From assembly GCA_017303415.1 (NCBI GenBank), contig JAFLBJ010000001.1:1054001-1118000 (forward strand): a DNA stretch of 64,000 nucleotides, read 5' to 3'. The position numbers were made by a program, and so were the translations under genes. The DNA is from Chitinophagales bacterium. Its GTDB lineage: Bacteria > Bacteroidota > Bacteroidia > Chitinophagales > Chitinophagaceae. This document shows positions 9,303 through 18,049 of the stretch, one piece after another (the stretch's first letter is position 1; every line of letters begins with the position of its first letter). The notes below the pieces were generated by a model that did no database searches, was not told where the DNA came from, and was given only the letters and a program-made list of their open reading frames with translations.

Positions 9303-10040
9303 GTGAATATCATCATTCCCATGGCCGGCGAAGGCTCGCGGTTTCGCAAAGCCGGTTTTGAAAAGCCCAAACCCTTTATTGATGTAGCCGGCAAACCCAT
9401 GATCAAATGGGTGATTGAGAACCTGCTGGTGCCTGGTGCAAGTTTTACCCTGATCGCCCGTCAGGAGCATCTTGAAGCCGAGAAAGAATTGGTGGCTTCG
9501 CTGGAGCAGGAATTCCCCCTTCGTTTTATTTCGGTGAACCAACTGACAGAAGGCACGGCCTGTACTGTGCTGTTTGCCCGTCAGTTTATTAATAATGATA
9601 CGCCGCTCCTGATTGCGAATTCGGATCAGTGGGTGGAGTTCTCTCTGGCCGATATGCTGGCCGATGCCCAGGCGAGAAAGCTCGAAGGCTCGATACTCAC
9701 CTTTACCGACCATGAGCGAAACCCCAAATGGTCATTTGCCAAAGCGGATGAACAGGGGTATGTAACAGAAGTAAAGGAGAAAGTGGTTATCTCTGATAAG
9801 GCCACAGTGGGGATCTATTATTTTGCCAAAGGCTCTGATTTTGTGAACGCGGCGCTGGATATGATCGTGCACAATGACCGGGTCAATAATGAATTTTATA
9901 CCTGTCCGGTTTATAACTGGATGATCCGGGAGGATAAGAAGATCGGGATCTTTGATGTCGAATTTGAAGATATGCATGGGCTTGGTACACCCGAGGATCT
10001 TAATCTCTTCTTGTCTTTTCTTGGGAATAAGAAGAAATAA
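9303..10040 (+). CDS. sugar-phosphate nucleotidyltransferase-like protein (second paralogue)
   Basis: This 245-residue NTP-transferase-fold protein has a more canonical loop than its paralogue at 8110-8847: IIIPMAGEGSRFRKAGF followed by KPKPFIDVAGKPMIKWV. The metal-site strand is LLIANSDQWV. The GTG at 9303 is chosen as start because it places the first beta strand (VNIIIPMAGEG) at the N-terminus and gives the same length as the paralogue. The longer frame from 9219 would only translate the heptamer repeat. Relatives are often annotated as glycosyltransferase family 2 or NDP-sugar pyrophosphorylase. The substrate is unknown. Confidence 0.78.
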   Translation: MNIIIPMAGEGSRFRKAGFEKPKPFIDVAGKPMIKWVIENLLVPGASFTLIARQEHLEAEKELVASLEQEFPLRFISVNQLTEGTACTVLFARQFINNDTPLLIANSDQWVEFSLADMLADAQARKLEGSILTFTDHERNPKWSFAKADEQGYVTEVKEKVVISDKATVGIYYFAKGSDFVNAALDMIVHNDRVNNEFYTCPVYNWMIREDKKIGIFDVEFEDMHGLGTPEDLNLFLSFLGNKKK

Positions 10041-10082
10041 ACAAGCAATAATTCTTAGCGATAACCAGTTCAATATTTTGAT

Positions 10083-11240
10083 TTGCGGATAGCTTTACTT
10101 CTTACTGGTCATTTACGGAGTTTTCGAAATACCCACCCCTCTTTTGAGGCATTGCGAAATATCCTCACGCAACAAGGAGAAGTAGATGTGTTTGCCCATA
10201 CCTGGGATATAGAGGAGTCGGTGACTGCATCCTGGTGGAAAGACCACGCAGGCGAAGCTCCACCACCTCCCAACGTGGATGAAAATGAAATCAGGGAGTT
10301 GTACCAACCTGCTGCACTCCGTATTGAACCTTCGCGCCAGTTTGACGAGTTGCCTGTTTCCATTAAGTCGATCATTCCTGTATCCGGCCTTCTTTCCATG
10401 CTTTATTCTCAATTTCAGGCATGGAACCTCATGGACCTCTATGAAAAGGAGAATGGGGTAAAGTATGAGGTGTTGGTAAAAATGCGGTATGATCTCGGGT
10501 TTGAGATCGCCCCTGCCTTTGGTTCCCTGCTTCAACGAAGCCTGAATGAGCAGGTGCTATTTGTTCCCAATTCAAATCCCTACGAGTTGACCGGTGCCTG
10601 CGCCGATATTTTTGCCATCGGTGCGGCGGCACCGATGAGCAGCTATCTGCGGTTTTATGAACATTTTGAATCCACGCTCCGTCTGTACGAAGATCAGGGC
10701 TTTCGGGAATTGGTACCTGAACGGTGCTTAAAGACCTATCTAGAATCTCACCAGATACCCCACCTGGAACTGGACGGTATGCGCATCCATATATTAAGGA
10801 GCAATGGCGTTTTGTTCCGGATCTGTTCAGATCAATATTTTCCGGGGAATGAGCCACTTTGTTTTTTCCGGGAGACCATTAGTAAAAATGAAGCGGTGGT
10901 TCCGGCAGGGTCATCCCTGCTGGGAGAGACCAGGCACCAATTGATACACCGGTACACTGGCTGGTTGATACCAGAGTTAAGTCAATCTGAGAAAGATGCC
11001 TACGTTCGTTTTTACAGTGGGGAATGGATCGGGATTGCCCCGGTAAAGAAACTTGCCCAGGCGGATACGCGGGAAAAGATTTTCCACCCTTCTGTCATGA
11101 AGAGTTTTTTTGAGGAGGCTTTGTCTGCCGCCAGATATGGTTGGTGGAAACGATTTCAACTGGCCCTGTCGCTTTCGCAAACAAGTGTACAAGGCAGTTT
11201 TTATCTCAGGGTATTTATAAAAACAATGACCAAACACTAA
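10083..11240 (+). CDS. putative glycosyltransferase, WavE-like
   Basis: This 385-residue cytosolic protein starts at TTG with RIALLLTGHLRSFRNTHPSF. The pattern of a short beta strand, TGHLRSF, then VDVFAHTWD and later VLVKMRYDLGFE (a K-x-R-x-D type motif) resembles WavE-like lipopolysaccharide glycosyltransferases. No ATG lies near the conserved N-terminus, so TTG is the best start. It follows the nucleotidyltransferase after 42 nt, and an FkbM methyltransferase follows 12 nt later. The family link is by motif resemblance only and the donor sugar is unknown. Confidence 0.55.
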   Translation: MRIALLLTGHLRSFRNTHPSFEALRNILTQQGEVDVFAHTWDIEESVTASWWKDHAGEAPPPPNVDENEIRELYQPAALRIEPSRQFDELPVSIKSIIPVSGLLSMLYSQFQAWNLMDLYEKENGVKYEVLVKMRYDLGFEIAPAFGSLLQRSLNEQVLFVPNSNPYELTGACADIFAIGAAAPMSSYLRFYEHFESTLRLYEDQGFRELVPERCLKTYLESHQIPHLELDGMRIHILRSNGVLFRICSDQYFPGNEPLCFFRETISKNEAVVPAGSSLLGETRHQLIHRYTGWLIPELSQSEKDAYVRFYSGEWIGIAPVKKLAQADTREKIFHPSVMKSFFEEALSAARYGWWKRFQLALSLSQTSVQGSFYLRVFIKTMTKH

Positions 11241-11252
11241 CCCGAATAATTT

Positions 11253-12086
11253 ATGTACCAGGAGAAATTGATCTATGATGTGGGCATGCACAATGGGGAT
11301 GACACCGCCTATTACCTGTCGCGCGGCTATCGGGTGGTAGCCATTGAAGCTGATCCGGTACAGGCAGAGGCCGGAGCCAAACGATTTGCCTCCGAAACCG
11401 CCTCGGGTCAACTGACCATCCTGAATATTGGTGTAGCCAAAGAGGAAGGGCAATTCGATTTTTATATCAATGAAGAAAAGCCTGAATGGAATTCCTTTGA
11501 TCTTTCCATCACCAGTCGTGATGGATTGCCCTGGCATGCCATTCAGATTCAGGCGCGGCTTTTTGCCAATGTACTACGCGAGCAAGGGGTGCCTTACTAT
11601 CTCAAAGTAGATATTGAAGGCCATGATTACCTCTGTATTGAAGGACTTGATTCGCAAAATCTGCCACGCTTTATTTCTGTAGAAGCCAATGACCTGACCT
11701 TGCTGGATGGGCTGGCGCAAAAAGGGTTTACCAAATTCAAGCTCATTTTCCAATACAACCTGGCCCATTTGGACCTTCCTCCCAACAATTATTTTAATCG
11801 CTGGCTTTGGGGTTATCGGTTGAGGCAATGGGATAATTTTCCCATCAAGGTATTTCGCAAATTGGGTGGCCGCCATTTTATTCATTGGCTGGATAAGAAA
11901 GCCGTTCCTCCCTATAGCCAATCCTTCAAGCAAGGCACTTCGGGTAATTTTGGAGAGGAATTAGGCGGAAAATGGAATGATTATGAAAAGGCCAAGCAGA
12001 TCTATGGCTTTTATCATGACCTGTTTCACAGCCTTCCCAATAAAAAAGATTATGGGTTTTGGGTGGATATCCATGCATCCTGGTAA
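11253..12086 (+). CDS. FkbM-family methyltransferase (first copy)
   Basis: This SAM-dependent O-methyltransferase has 277 residues. IYDVGMHNGDDTAYYLSRG is the SAM-binding loop I, VVAIEADP the acidic loop binding the ribose, and YLKVDIEGHD the FkbM motif around residue 115. The N-terminus starts directly at the fold with no signal peptide, so it acts in the cytosol, presumably methylating a sugar hydroxyl of the growing glycan. A second FkbM gene lies at 14159-14923 in the same locus. The substrate position cannot be inferred. Confidence 0.85.
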   Translation: MYQEKLIYDVGMHNGDDTAYYLSRGYRVVAIEADPVQAEAGAKRFASETASGQLTILNIGVAKEEGQFDFYINEEKPEWNSFDLSITSRDGLPWHAIQIQARLFANVLREQGVPYYLKVDIEGHDYLCIEGLDSQNLPRFISVEANDLTLLDGLAQKGFTKFKLIFQYNLAHLDLPPNNYFNRWLWGYRLRQWDNFPIKVFRKLGGRHFIHWLDKKAVPPYSQSFKQGTSGNFGEELGGKWNDYEKAKQIYGFYHDLFHSLPNKKDYGFWVDIHASW

Positions 12087-12095
12087 ACATTGAAC

Positions 12096-13100
12096 ATGTC
12101 ATTCAACGGGATATCCATTATCATTTGCTGTTACAACGCCGCTTCGCGGATACAACCCACTTTGCAAGCCTTGCAAAGACAGGTTGACCCCGGGTTTCCC
12201 TGGGAGGTGATCGTAGTAGATAATGCCTCAACCGATGATTCCGGTAGTGTGGCAAAACGAATATGGGAACAGGAACCGGTGACGGCCTTTACCGTGGTAA
12301 AGGAGGAAAATCCGGGATTGATACATGCCCGACATAAAGGGTTGGCTGAAGCCCGATTTGAGATCGTTTCATTTATTGATGATGATAACTGGGTAGAGGA
12401 GAAGTGGGTAATGAAGATCGGCGAAGTGTTTTCAATGGACACACAGATCGCTGCTACAGGTGGACAATCTTTACCCGCCTTTGAAAAAGCGGCCCCGGAA
12501 TGGTTTCCTCGTTACCAGCAACACTATGCGGTAGGTAGGCAAATGGACCGCAGTGGCTTTATTGAGAAAGAGAAAGGCTTTCTGTGGGGTGCAGGCTTGA
12601 GTTTTCGGAAATCCATCTGGGAACGGTTAAAAAAGACCGGCTATCAGAACCTGACCATCGGCCGACAAGGAAAGAACATGATGGCAGGTGAAGATTCAGA
12701 ACTTTGTTATGCCTTTCGATTAATGGGGTACAGGCTTTATTATCGGGATGATCTGGTGTTAACGCATTACATGCCCGATAACCGGATGCAATTTTCCTAT
12801 TTATTAAAAATGATCTTTGGGTTTGGGCTGGCCCATGCACGTTTGAATTGTTATCGCGAATTATTGGACCCTAGTTTTAGCCTTCATGCCTGGTGGTATG
12901 AATGGATGGCAGCCCAGAAAAAGCGATGCACCCTGGAATTGAAATTGTTGGGCGCTTCAGGCGAGAACAGAGAAAGGCTGGCGATCAACAAGGCCTATTT
13001 TTCGGGATATGCCCGGCAGTTATTTCTTGACCGTGGCCGGCTTAAACAATTCACCCAGCAACTGAGGAAAATATTTAATTCTATTGAAAAGCAGGCTTGA
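12096..13100 (+). CDS. glycosyltransferase family 2
   Basis: This GT-A glycosyltransferase has 334 residues from the ATG at 12096; a TTG at 12090 would add two. ISIIICCYNAASRIQPTLQAL is the nucleotide-binding N-terminus (a stretch of the GT2 fold), VVDNASTDDS the second motif, and SFIDDDNWVEEKW contains the DxD-type metal site. EDSELCYAFRLMGYRLYY is the GT2 acceptor-side ED motif. It has no transmembrane segments and is probably membrane-associated. Its 3' end overlaps the acyltransferase start by 17 nt. Confidence 0.85.
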   Translation: MSFNGISIIICCYNAASRIQPTLQALQRQVDPGFPWEVIVVDNASTDDSGSVAKRIWEQEPVTAFTVVKEENPGLIHARHKGLAEARFEIVSFIDDDNWVEEKWVMKIGEVFSMDTQIAATGGQSLPAFEKAAPEWFPRYQQHYAVGRQMDRSGFIEKEKGFLWGAGLSFRKSIWERLKKTGYQNLTIGRQGKNMMAGEDSELCYAFRLMGYRLYYRDDLVLTHYMPDNRMQFSYLLKMIFGFGLAHARLNCYRELLDPSFSLHAWWYEWMAAQKKRCTLELKLLGASGENRERLAINKAYFSGYARQLFLDRGRLKQFTQQLRKIFNSIEKQA

Positions 13101-14115
13101 GAATATCCAACACCTGAGAGGAATCGCCGCCATGTTGGTGGTATTTGTCCATTTCCCCACCGAGCTCCAACGATTTTGCGGTGCCATAGGCGTGGATATA
13201 TTTTTCTTTATCAGCGGGTTTATCATTTATACCAGCATTGAAAAATCGGGTTACCATAACCGGCCATTGGAGTTTTTAAAGAAAAGGCTTCTTCGCGTTA
13301 TACCCCTGTATTTTGCGGTGATGGCCCTTTACCTGCTGATGCACTTTTTGCTGGATGCCGTTCGGGAATCCTCTATTTCCCCAACCTTCTCCACAATGGA
13401 TGTGGTTAAAAGCTTTCTCTTCATCCCCAATGCACATGATAATATTTACCAGGATCCCATTGTATTTCTGGGATGGAGCCTGAATTTTGAAATGCTATTT
13501 TACCTGATCACAGTCATCTGCATTGCTTTATTCTCCAAAAAATATTTTTTCCCGCTGCTTTTGGTTTTATTTTCCCTGGCCATGACAGGTGTATTAACCG
13601 GGGGATTTGAAAATGTGATCATTGACCAACTCACTTCACCCTTCCTGTTTTATTTTTGTATTGGTTTATTGATTGGCCGTTTTCAGCAACAGATTTCCGA
13701 TCGGATTGCGCCTTTTTCAGAGGTATTGTTCTTCTCTTCACTCTATCTCATTTTTGTGGTAATGCTGGGAAAGGATTATGGATATGAGCATGTGGGTATT
13801 ACACGGGAAAGGGTGGTTTATGATGGTGTTTCCTACCCGCGGTTTTTGATCTGGGGTATCCCTTCCCTGTTGCTTTTTCTGTCTTACTTCTCCTTTAGTC
13901 AAAAGTACCGGATCAGCAGCCGCTTCCTCAACGAGTTGGGCAACCGGAGTTATTCTATTTACCTTTTACAGATATTTTTTATTCAATTCCTGTACGAAGC
14001 CGGGTTTCTCTTTAATTCAGTCGGGAAAACCATTCTTTCCTTTGTGCTGATGGGCATTTTGGTATGGTTTTCGGGGTTAAGCTTCAAGTACTTTGAAAAA
14101 AGGTTTCACAGTTAA
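13084..14115 (+). CDS. membrane acyltransferase (acyltransferase 3 family)
   Basis: This integral membrane O-acyltransferase of 343 residues has about ten hydrophobic segments. The N-terminal signature LENIQHLRGIAAMLVVFVHF holds the conserved R in LRGIAA and the essential His. IGVDIFFFISGFII is the second family motif. Members acetylate or otherwise acylate surface glycans at the inner membrane. The start is TTG at 13084, which overlaps the preceding GT2 by 17 nt; no ATG fits before the conserved motif. The predicted role is to decorate the polysaccharide made by this locus. Confidence 0.88.
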   Translation: MKSRLENIQHLRGIAAMLVVFVHFPTELQRFCGAIGVDIFFFISGFIIYTSIEKSGYHNRPLEFLKKRLLRVIPLYFAVMALYLLMHFLLDAVRESSISPTFSTMDVVKSFLFIPNAHDNIYQDPIVFLGWSLNFEMLFYLITVICIALFSKKYFFPLLLVLFSLAMTGVLTGGFENVIIDQLTSPFLFYFCIGLLIGRFQQQISDRIAPFSEVLFFSSLYLIFVVMLGKDYGYEHVGITRERVVYDGVSYPRFLIWGIPSLLLFLSYFSFSQKYRISSRFLNELGNRSYSIYLLQIFFIQFLYEAGFLFNSVGKTILSFVLMGILVWFSGLSFKYFEKRFHS

Positions 14116-14158
14116 ATGTTAGCATGCTTAAAATCCCGGTAATTGACACGGCCAATAA

Positions 14159-14923
14159 ATGCAAACCATGCTGAGTATTGTGGGGCGTGTGTTGGGACGG
14201 AATTCCAGGCTCTTCAGAGAACTTATTGTATTTCGTAGGTTTGGATGGAACCGGCCAAGGTGGCTTTCCGGCTTGGATAAGGTATTGCAGACTTATAATG
14301 CCTGCAAAAACGGGGTGGTTCGGTTTGTGCAAATTGGATCCAATGATGGCATGAGTGGAGATCCGTTGCATAAGTATATTAAAAAGTACGAATGGCGGGG
14401 GATACTGGTGGAGCCCATGCAGTCCATTTTTGATCGGCTGGTCGCGAACTATCAAGGGGAGCAGCAGCGACTTTATTTTGCGAATGTTGCGGTTGGTCCT
14501 GCTGATGGATTTTCATCCTTCTTTTATGTGGATGACAAAGCAAAGGAATTACCGGAATGGGCCAGTCAACTTTCCTCTTTCAACCGAGATGTGATTGAGA
14601 AGCACACGGCGTATTTCCCGGGAATTCAAGATCGAATCAAAGAAATAGCTATTGAAACGCTTCGCATTGATTCCCTGCTGGAGCGGTTTCAGTTTTACGA
14701 AGTTGATTTGGTACACATCGATACGGAAGGGTCAGATTATGAAACCTTAAAGACAATAAACTTTGATCGTATATCACCAGATATTATTATCTATGAACAT
14801 AAACATCTCTCATCGCGTGAAGCACAAGAAAGTGTAAGTTTGTTGCGAAAATGGGGATATAAATTATATATCTGTGGTGGCGACTGTCTGGCGGTAAAAA
14901 AAACAATGGCTTTAAATTTCTGA
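14159..14923 (+). CDS. FkbM-family methyltransferase (second copy)
   Basis: This 254-residue protein has VRFVQIGSNDGMSGDPL as the SAM loop, GILVEPMQSIFDRL as the acidic post-loop, and DLVHIDTEGSDYETLK as the FkbM motif. It is distinct from the copy at 11253-12086, being shorter and having a basic N-terminal extension of about 50 residues. A nearby second start at ATG 14168 is possible. It lies 10 nt before a GT2 gene. The likely role is methylation of a sugar in the glycan. Confidence 0.83.
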   Translation: MQTMLSIVGRVLGRNSRLFRELIVFRRFGWNRPRWLSGLDKVLQTYNACKNGVVRFVQIGSNDGMSGDPLHKYIKKYEWRGILVEPMQSIFDRLVANYQGEQQRLYFANVAVGPADGFSSFFYVDDKAKELPEWASQLSSFNRDVIEKHTAYFPGIQDRIKEIAIETLRIDSLLERFQFYEVDLVHIDTEGSDYETLKTINFDRISPDIIIYEHKHLSSREAQESVSLLRKWGYKLYICGGDCLAVKKTMALNF

Positions 14924-14933
14924 TTTTAAAAGA

Positions 14934-15947
14934 ATGCTGAAAATATCTGTCATCATACCTTCCTTTAATCAGGGGCAGTACATTGAGGAAACACTTCGAT
15001 CCGTCACTGAACAAGGGTACCCTAATCTGGAACTGATCGTTATTGATGGAGCAAGTACGGATCAATCGGTGGATATCATCCGGAAGTATGAAGGCCGTAT
15101 CAGTTTTTGGATCAGTGAAAAAGATAAAGGCCAAAGCGATGCGATCAATAAAGGGTTTCAGCGGGCCACTGGTGATATCATTACCTGGCTGTGCAGCGAT
15201 GATCTTTTTACACCAGGCACTTTGCATAAAGTAAATGAACATTTTTCTTCACTTCCCCCTGAGACTGGTTTAATTCACGGAGGTGTTGTGGTATTTAGTA
15301 AGGCCGGGGATGATCATACAGATTTTGGGTATCCTGACCCTTCGGTGGAACGGTATATTTCGGGAATGGCCTTTTCTCAACCCGGTGCTTTTTTTCGGAA
15401 GAAATACCTGGATCTGGTGAATGGCCGTGTTTCAGAAGCCCTCCATTATGGAATGGATTATGACCTGTTTGCCCGGCTGGCTTGTGTCTGTCAGTTCAAG
15501 GCTGTTCCGGATGTTTACGCCAGATATCGCCTGCATGAGGAAAGTAAATCTGTATCCCAGCAAGACAGGTTCATTGTTGATTGGTGCCGGGTTTATCTCA
15601 ACCTTTGTGATCATCTTGGCTGGACGGAAACAGCCAACCTGCTCCGTTCCGTTTCACCCCTGAAGGATGCATTTTCCTATTCGATGGAGCATGATTTTTC
15701 CATCAAGCCCTCCATCTTCGAAAAAGTGGATCAGCGCAAATCCCTTTTTTATCATCTTAGTTATCAGTTAAGGGCGCTATATGCCGCAGGAAATATCAAG
15801 GATTCAAAACGTATCCTTCTTTTTCTTCAAAAGAATTATCCTGCTGACTGGATCGCTGAGGAAAAGCGAGTGCCTTATATTGCCCGAAAACTACAACTTC
15901 CCACCTTAGTCCTATTGACCTTGCGAAAAGTCAAATCCTGGATATGA
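14934..15947 (+). CDS. glycosyltransferase family 2
   Basis: This 337-residue GT2 protein has a classic N-terminus, LKISVIIPSFNQGQYIEETL, then LIVIDGASTDQSVDII and the metal site WLCSDDLF (DD around residue 93). FSQPGAFFRKKYLD and HYGMDYDLFARLA match the acceptor-binding region of WfgS/WfeV-like GT2 enzymes. The ATG overlaps nothing and lies 10 nt after the FkbM gene. The 3' end overlaps the following GT4 start by 4 nt, indicating one operon. Confidence 0.87.
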   Translation: MLKISVIIPSFNQGQYIEETLRSVTEQGYPNLELIVIDGASTDQSVDIIRKYEGRISFWISEKDKGQSDAINKGFQRATGDIITWLCSDDLFTPGTLHKVNEHFSSLPPETGLIHGGVVVFSKAGDDHTDFGYPDPSVERYISGMAFSQPGAFFRKKYLDLVNGRVSEALHYGMDYDLFARLACVCQFKAVPDVYARYRLHEESKSVSQQDRFIVDWCRVYLNLCDHLGWTETANLLRSVSPLKDAFSYSMEHDFSIKPSIFEKVDQRKSLFYHLSYQLRALYAAGNIKDSKRILLFLQKNYPADWIAEEKRVPYIARKLQLPTLVLLTLRKVKSWI

Positions 15948-17074
15948 CCGTTCTATTTTGCCTCTCTCACATCAAGAAGTCTCTTCAATGGTTTTGGTTT
16001 GCCGAACAACTTAAAAAGGAAGGCATCAACCAGGTCTATGTCATCATTGATATCAATGCTGATGAGGATCTTTACCTCTGTGATGATCTGGCTAAACTTG
16101 ATTTGCCCGTTTATAAACTTCCGCACACCGGAAAATGGTCGCATATCAAGAATATGCTCATGGTGTCCGACCTGATCAAAGAATATAATGTGGATCTTAT
16201 CCATTCATCCCTTCCATTTGGTAATCTGGTCGGCCAGGTAGCGGGTAGAATGGCCGGATTGAATAAGCTGGTGACTACCTGCGAGAATGTAAGCTGGGCA
16301 CATGATTTCAACAATAAGAAACAGGAGCGATTGGATAAATTCACCTTCAATACAGCCCAACGTGTCATTGCTACTTCGGATATCGCCCGAAAATACCTGG
16401 ATGAAAACTGGGATTTTGATAAATCAAAGCTGAGTACCATCTATCATGGCGTCAAACCTGCCGATTATGAAGTGAGCCCGGAAAGGGTACAAGCTGTACG
16501 GGAGCAATTGAAAGACCTTAACCTGGAGAATTCCTTTGTTGTAGGTGTTTTATCGCGGTTTGAATTTTGGAAAGGGCACCAATTTATCATTGAAGCGGCC
16601 CGCTTGCTAAAAGACTACCCAGAAATACGGTTTTTTATATTTGGCGTAAAAGGCTCTTTTTATGATGAAGCCATGCAGCTCATCGAAGAGTACGGTTTGG
16701 AAGATAAAGTGGTATACGGTGGTTTTGTAAACGATACGTCCGCGCTATACCAACTATTCGATGTGCATCTGCATGTTCCGATTGATGAACATGTGGAAAC
16801 AGGGGGCATCACCATCATTGAAGGTATGATAGCCCAACGCCCCCAGATTTTGACCCTGTCAGGTTATGCATACCAGTCTGCCCGCCATATGGTGAATGCC
16901 TATGTGGTTCCTTTTAAAGATGCAGAGGCTATTGCTAAAGCCGTAATTTTCATGAAACAAAACCCGGAAGAAGCCAAACGCATGGCAGCCCAGGCAAAAA
17001 AAGACGCTTATGCCTTTAGCGTTCAGGAAAAAACCCGGATGCATATTTCCCTTTACAACGAGCTTCTTTCCTAA
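15944..17074 (+). CDS. glycosyltransferase family 4 (GT-B fold)
   Basis: This retaining GT-B glycosyltransferase has 376 residues. The C-terminal Rossmann domain carries VVGVLSRFEFWKGHQFIIEA, KVVYGGFVNDTSALYQ and the donor-binding HVETGGITIIEGMIAQRPQI, which matches the family EXFGxxxxEAMA region in relaxed form. The N-terminal domain begins TVLFCLSHIKKSLQWFWFA. The ATG overlaps the preceding GT2 stop by 4 nt. The next gene starts 81 nt later, and the gap between them shows no obvious element. Confidence 0.84.
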   Translation: MTVLFCLSHIKKSLQWFWFAEQLKKEGINQVYVIIDINADEDLYLCDDLAKLDLPVYKLPHTGKWSHIKNMLMVSDLIKEYNVDLIHSSLPFGNLVGQVAGRMAGLNKLVTTCENVSWAHDFNNKKQERLDKFTFNTAQRVIATSDIARKYLDENWDFDKSKLSTIYHGVKPADYEVSPERVQAVREQLKDLNLENSFVVGVLSRFEFWKGHQFIIEAARLLKDYPEIRFFIFGVKGSFYDEAMQLIEEYGLEDKVVYGGFVNDTSALYQLFDVHLHVPIDEHVETGGITIIEGMIAQRPQILTLSGYAYQSARHMVNAYVVPFKDAEAIAKAVIFMKQNPEEAKRMAAQAKKDAYAFSVQEKTRMHISLYNELLS

Positions 17075-17155
17075 CTCCTCTTGCGCCCCTTTGTAGCATA
17101 GCAGTAAAACTGTCCGTAAGGATTTCAGGATGCAAACGAGCGCTAAAAAAGTTAC

Positions 17156-18049
17156 ATGCCTTTTTTTTCCGTAATCATACCAACCTATAATCGTGCAGAC
17201 CTGATCTCCGAAACCATACATTCGGTATTGGGTCAAACCTTTATTGATTTTGAAATATTGGTGGTAGATGATGGCAGTACCGATGATACCGGTGCCATTG
17301 TGACCCGGTTTTTTGGTGGGCATGAAAAAGTAAGATATTTTCTTAAGCAGAATGAAGAACGGGGCGCGGCGCGGAATTTTGGATTGGAAAAAGCGCTTGG
17401 TGAATTTGCCCTTTTCTTTGATTCGGATGACCTGATGAAACCGGATTATCTTTCTACCTTGTACGAGGTAATCCGAAAAACGCCGGGGATTCATTTTCTG
17501 GCCACTAAATATGATTTTCTTCTTCGTGATGGACAGCATAAACCGGCGCCTATCCAGTCGCTGGCGGAAGGGTGGTATGATCGTGATTTCTTTTTAGCCG
17601 GTAATATACTCGCCTGTAATTATTGTATCCGGATAAAGGATAAACTTTTCAAACCTTTCCCACCACAACGTGAGTTATCGAGCATGGAGGATTGGCTTTT
17701 TATCCTGCTCAATACCGAACGCTTCCGGCTTTTTATAAAAGATAAAGTGTGCATGAGCATGCGGGAGCATGATGACCGCTCGATGGGAAATAACCAGCGG
17801 GTGATCGAAGCACGACAAAAAGCAACTGACTGGGTTGTGCGGGAACTGGAGCTAAGTCACGGCGAAGAAAAAAAGATACGGGCCTGGTCACATTATTTCT
17901 GTGGCATACATGAATACCTGGATCATCATCGGGCTGCTGCCGTAAAAGAAGCTTGCCGTGCTATTGCAGGTGCAGGGGTAAACCGGAAATTCATTTTATT
18001 ATTTTTCAAATCTGTGATTGGACGAAAATGGATTCAACGTCTCCGATAA
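17156..18049 (+). CDS. glycosyltransferase family 2
   Basis: This 297-residue GT2 protein begins PFFSVIIPTYNRADLISETI and continues with ILVVDDGSTDDTGAIV and the metal site FFDSDDLMKPDY (DSDD near residue 92). SSMEDWLFIL is the acceptor ED motif. The protein lacks transmembrane helices. The 3' end overlaps the next glycosyltransferase by 22 nt if that gene starts at its best ATG. Donor and acceptor are unknown. Confidence 0.87.
   Translation: MPFFSVIIPTYNRADLISETIHSVLGQTFIDFEILVVDDGSTDDTGAIVTRFFGGHEKVRYFLKQNEERGAARNFGLEKALGEFALFFDSDDLMKPDYLSTLYEVIRKTPGIHFLATKYDFLLRDGQHKPAPIQSLAEGWYDRDFFLAGNILACNYCIRIKDKLFKPFPPQRELSSMEDWLFILLNTERFRLFIKDKVCMSMREHDDRSMGNNQRVIEARQKATDWVVRELELSHGEEKKIRAWSHYFCGIHEYLDHHRAAAVKEACRAIAGAGVNRKFILLFFKSVIGRKWIQRLR

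Noticed and set aside
17075-17155. 81-nt gap between two glycosyltransferases checked for an RNA gene or promoter
   Set aside because: No stable hairpin, tRNA-like fold or promoter pair was found that I could support.
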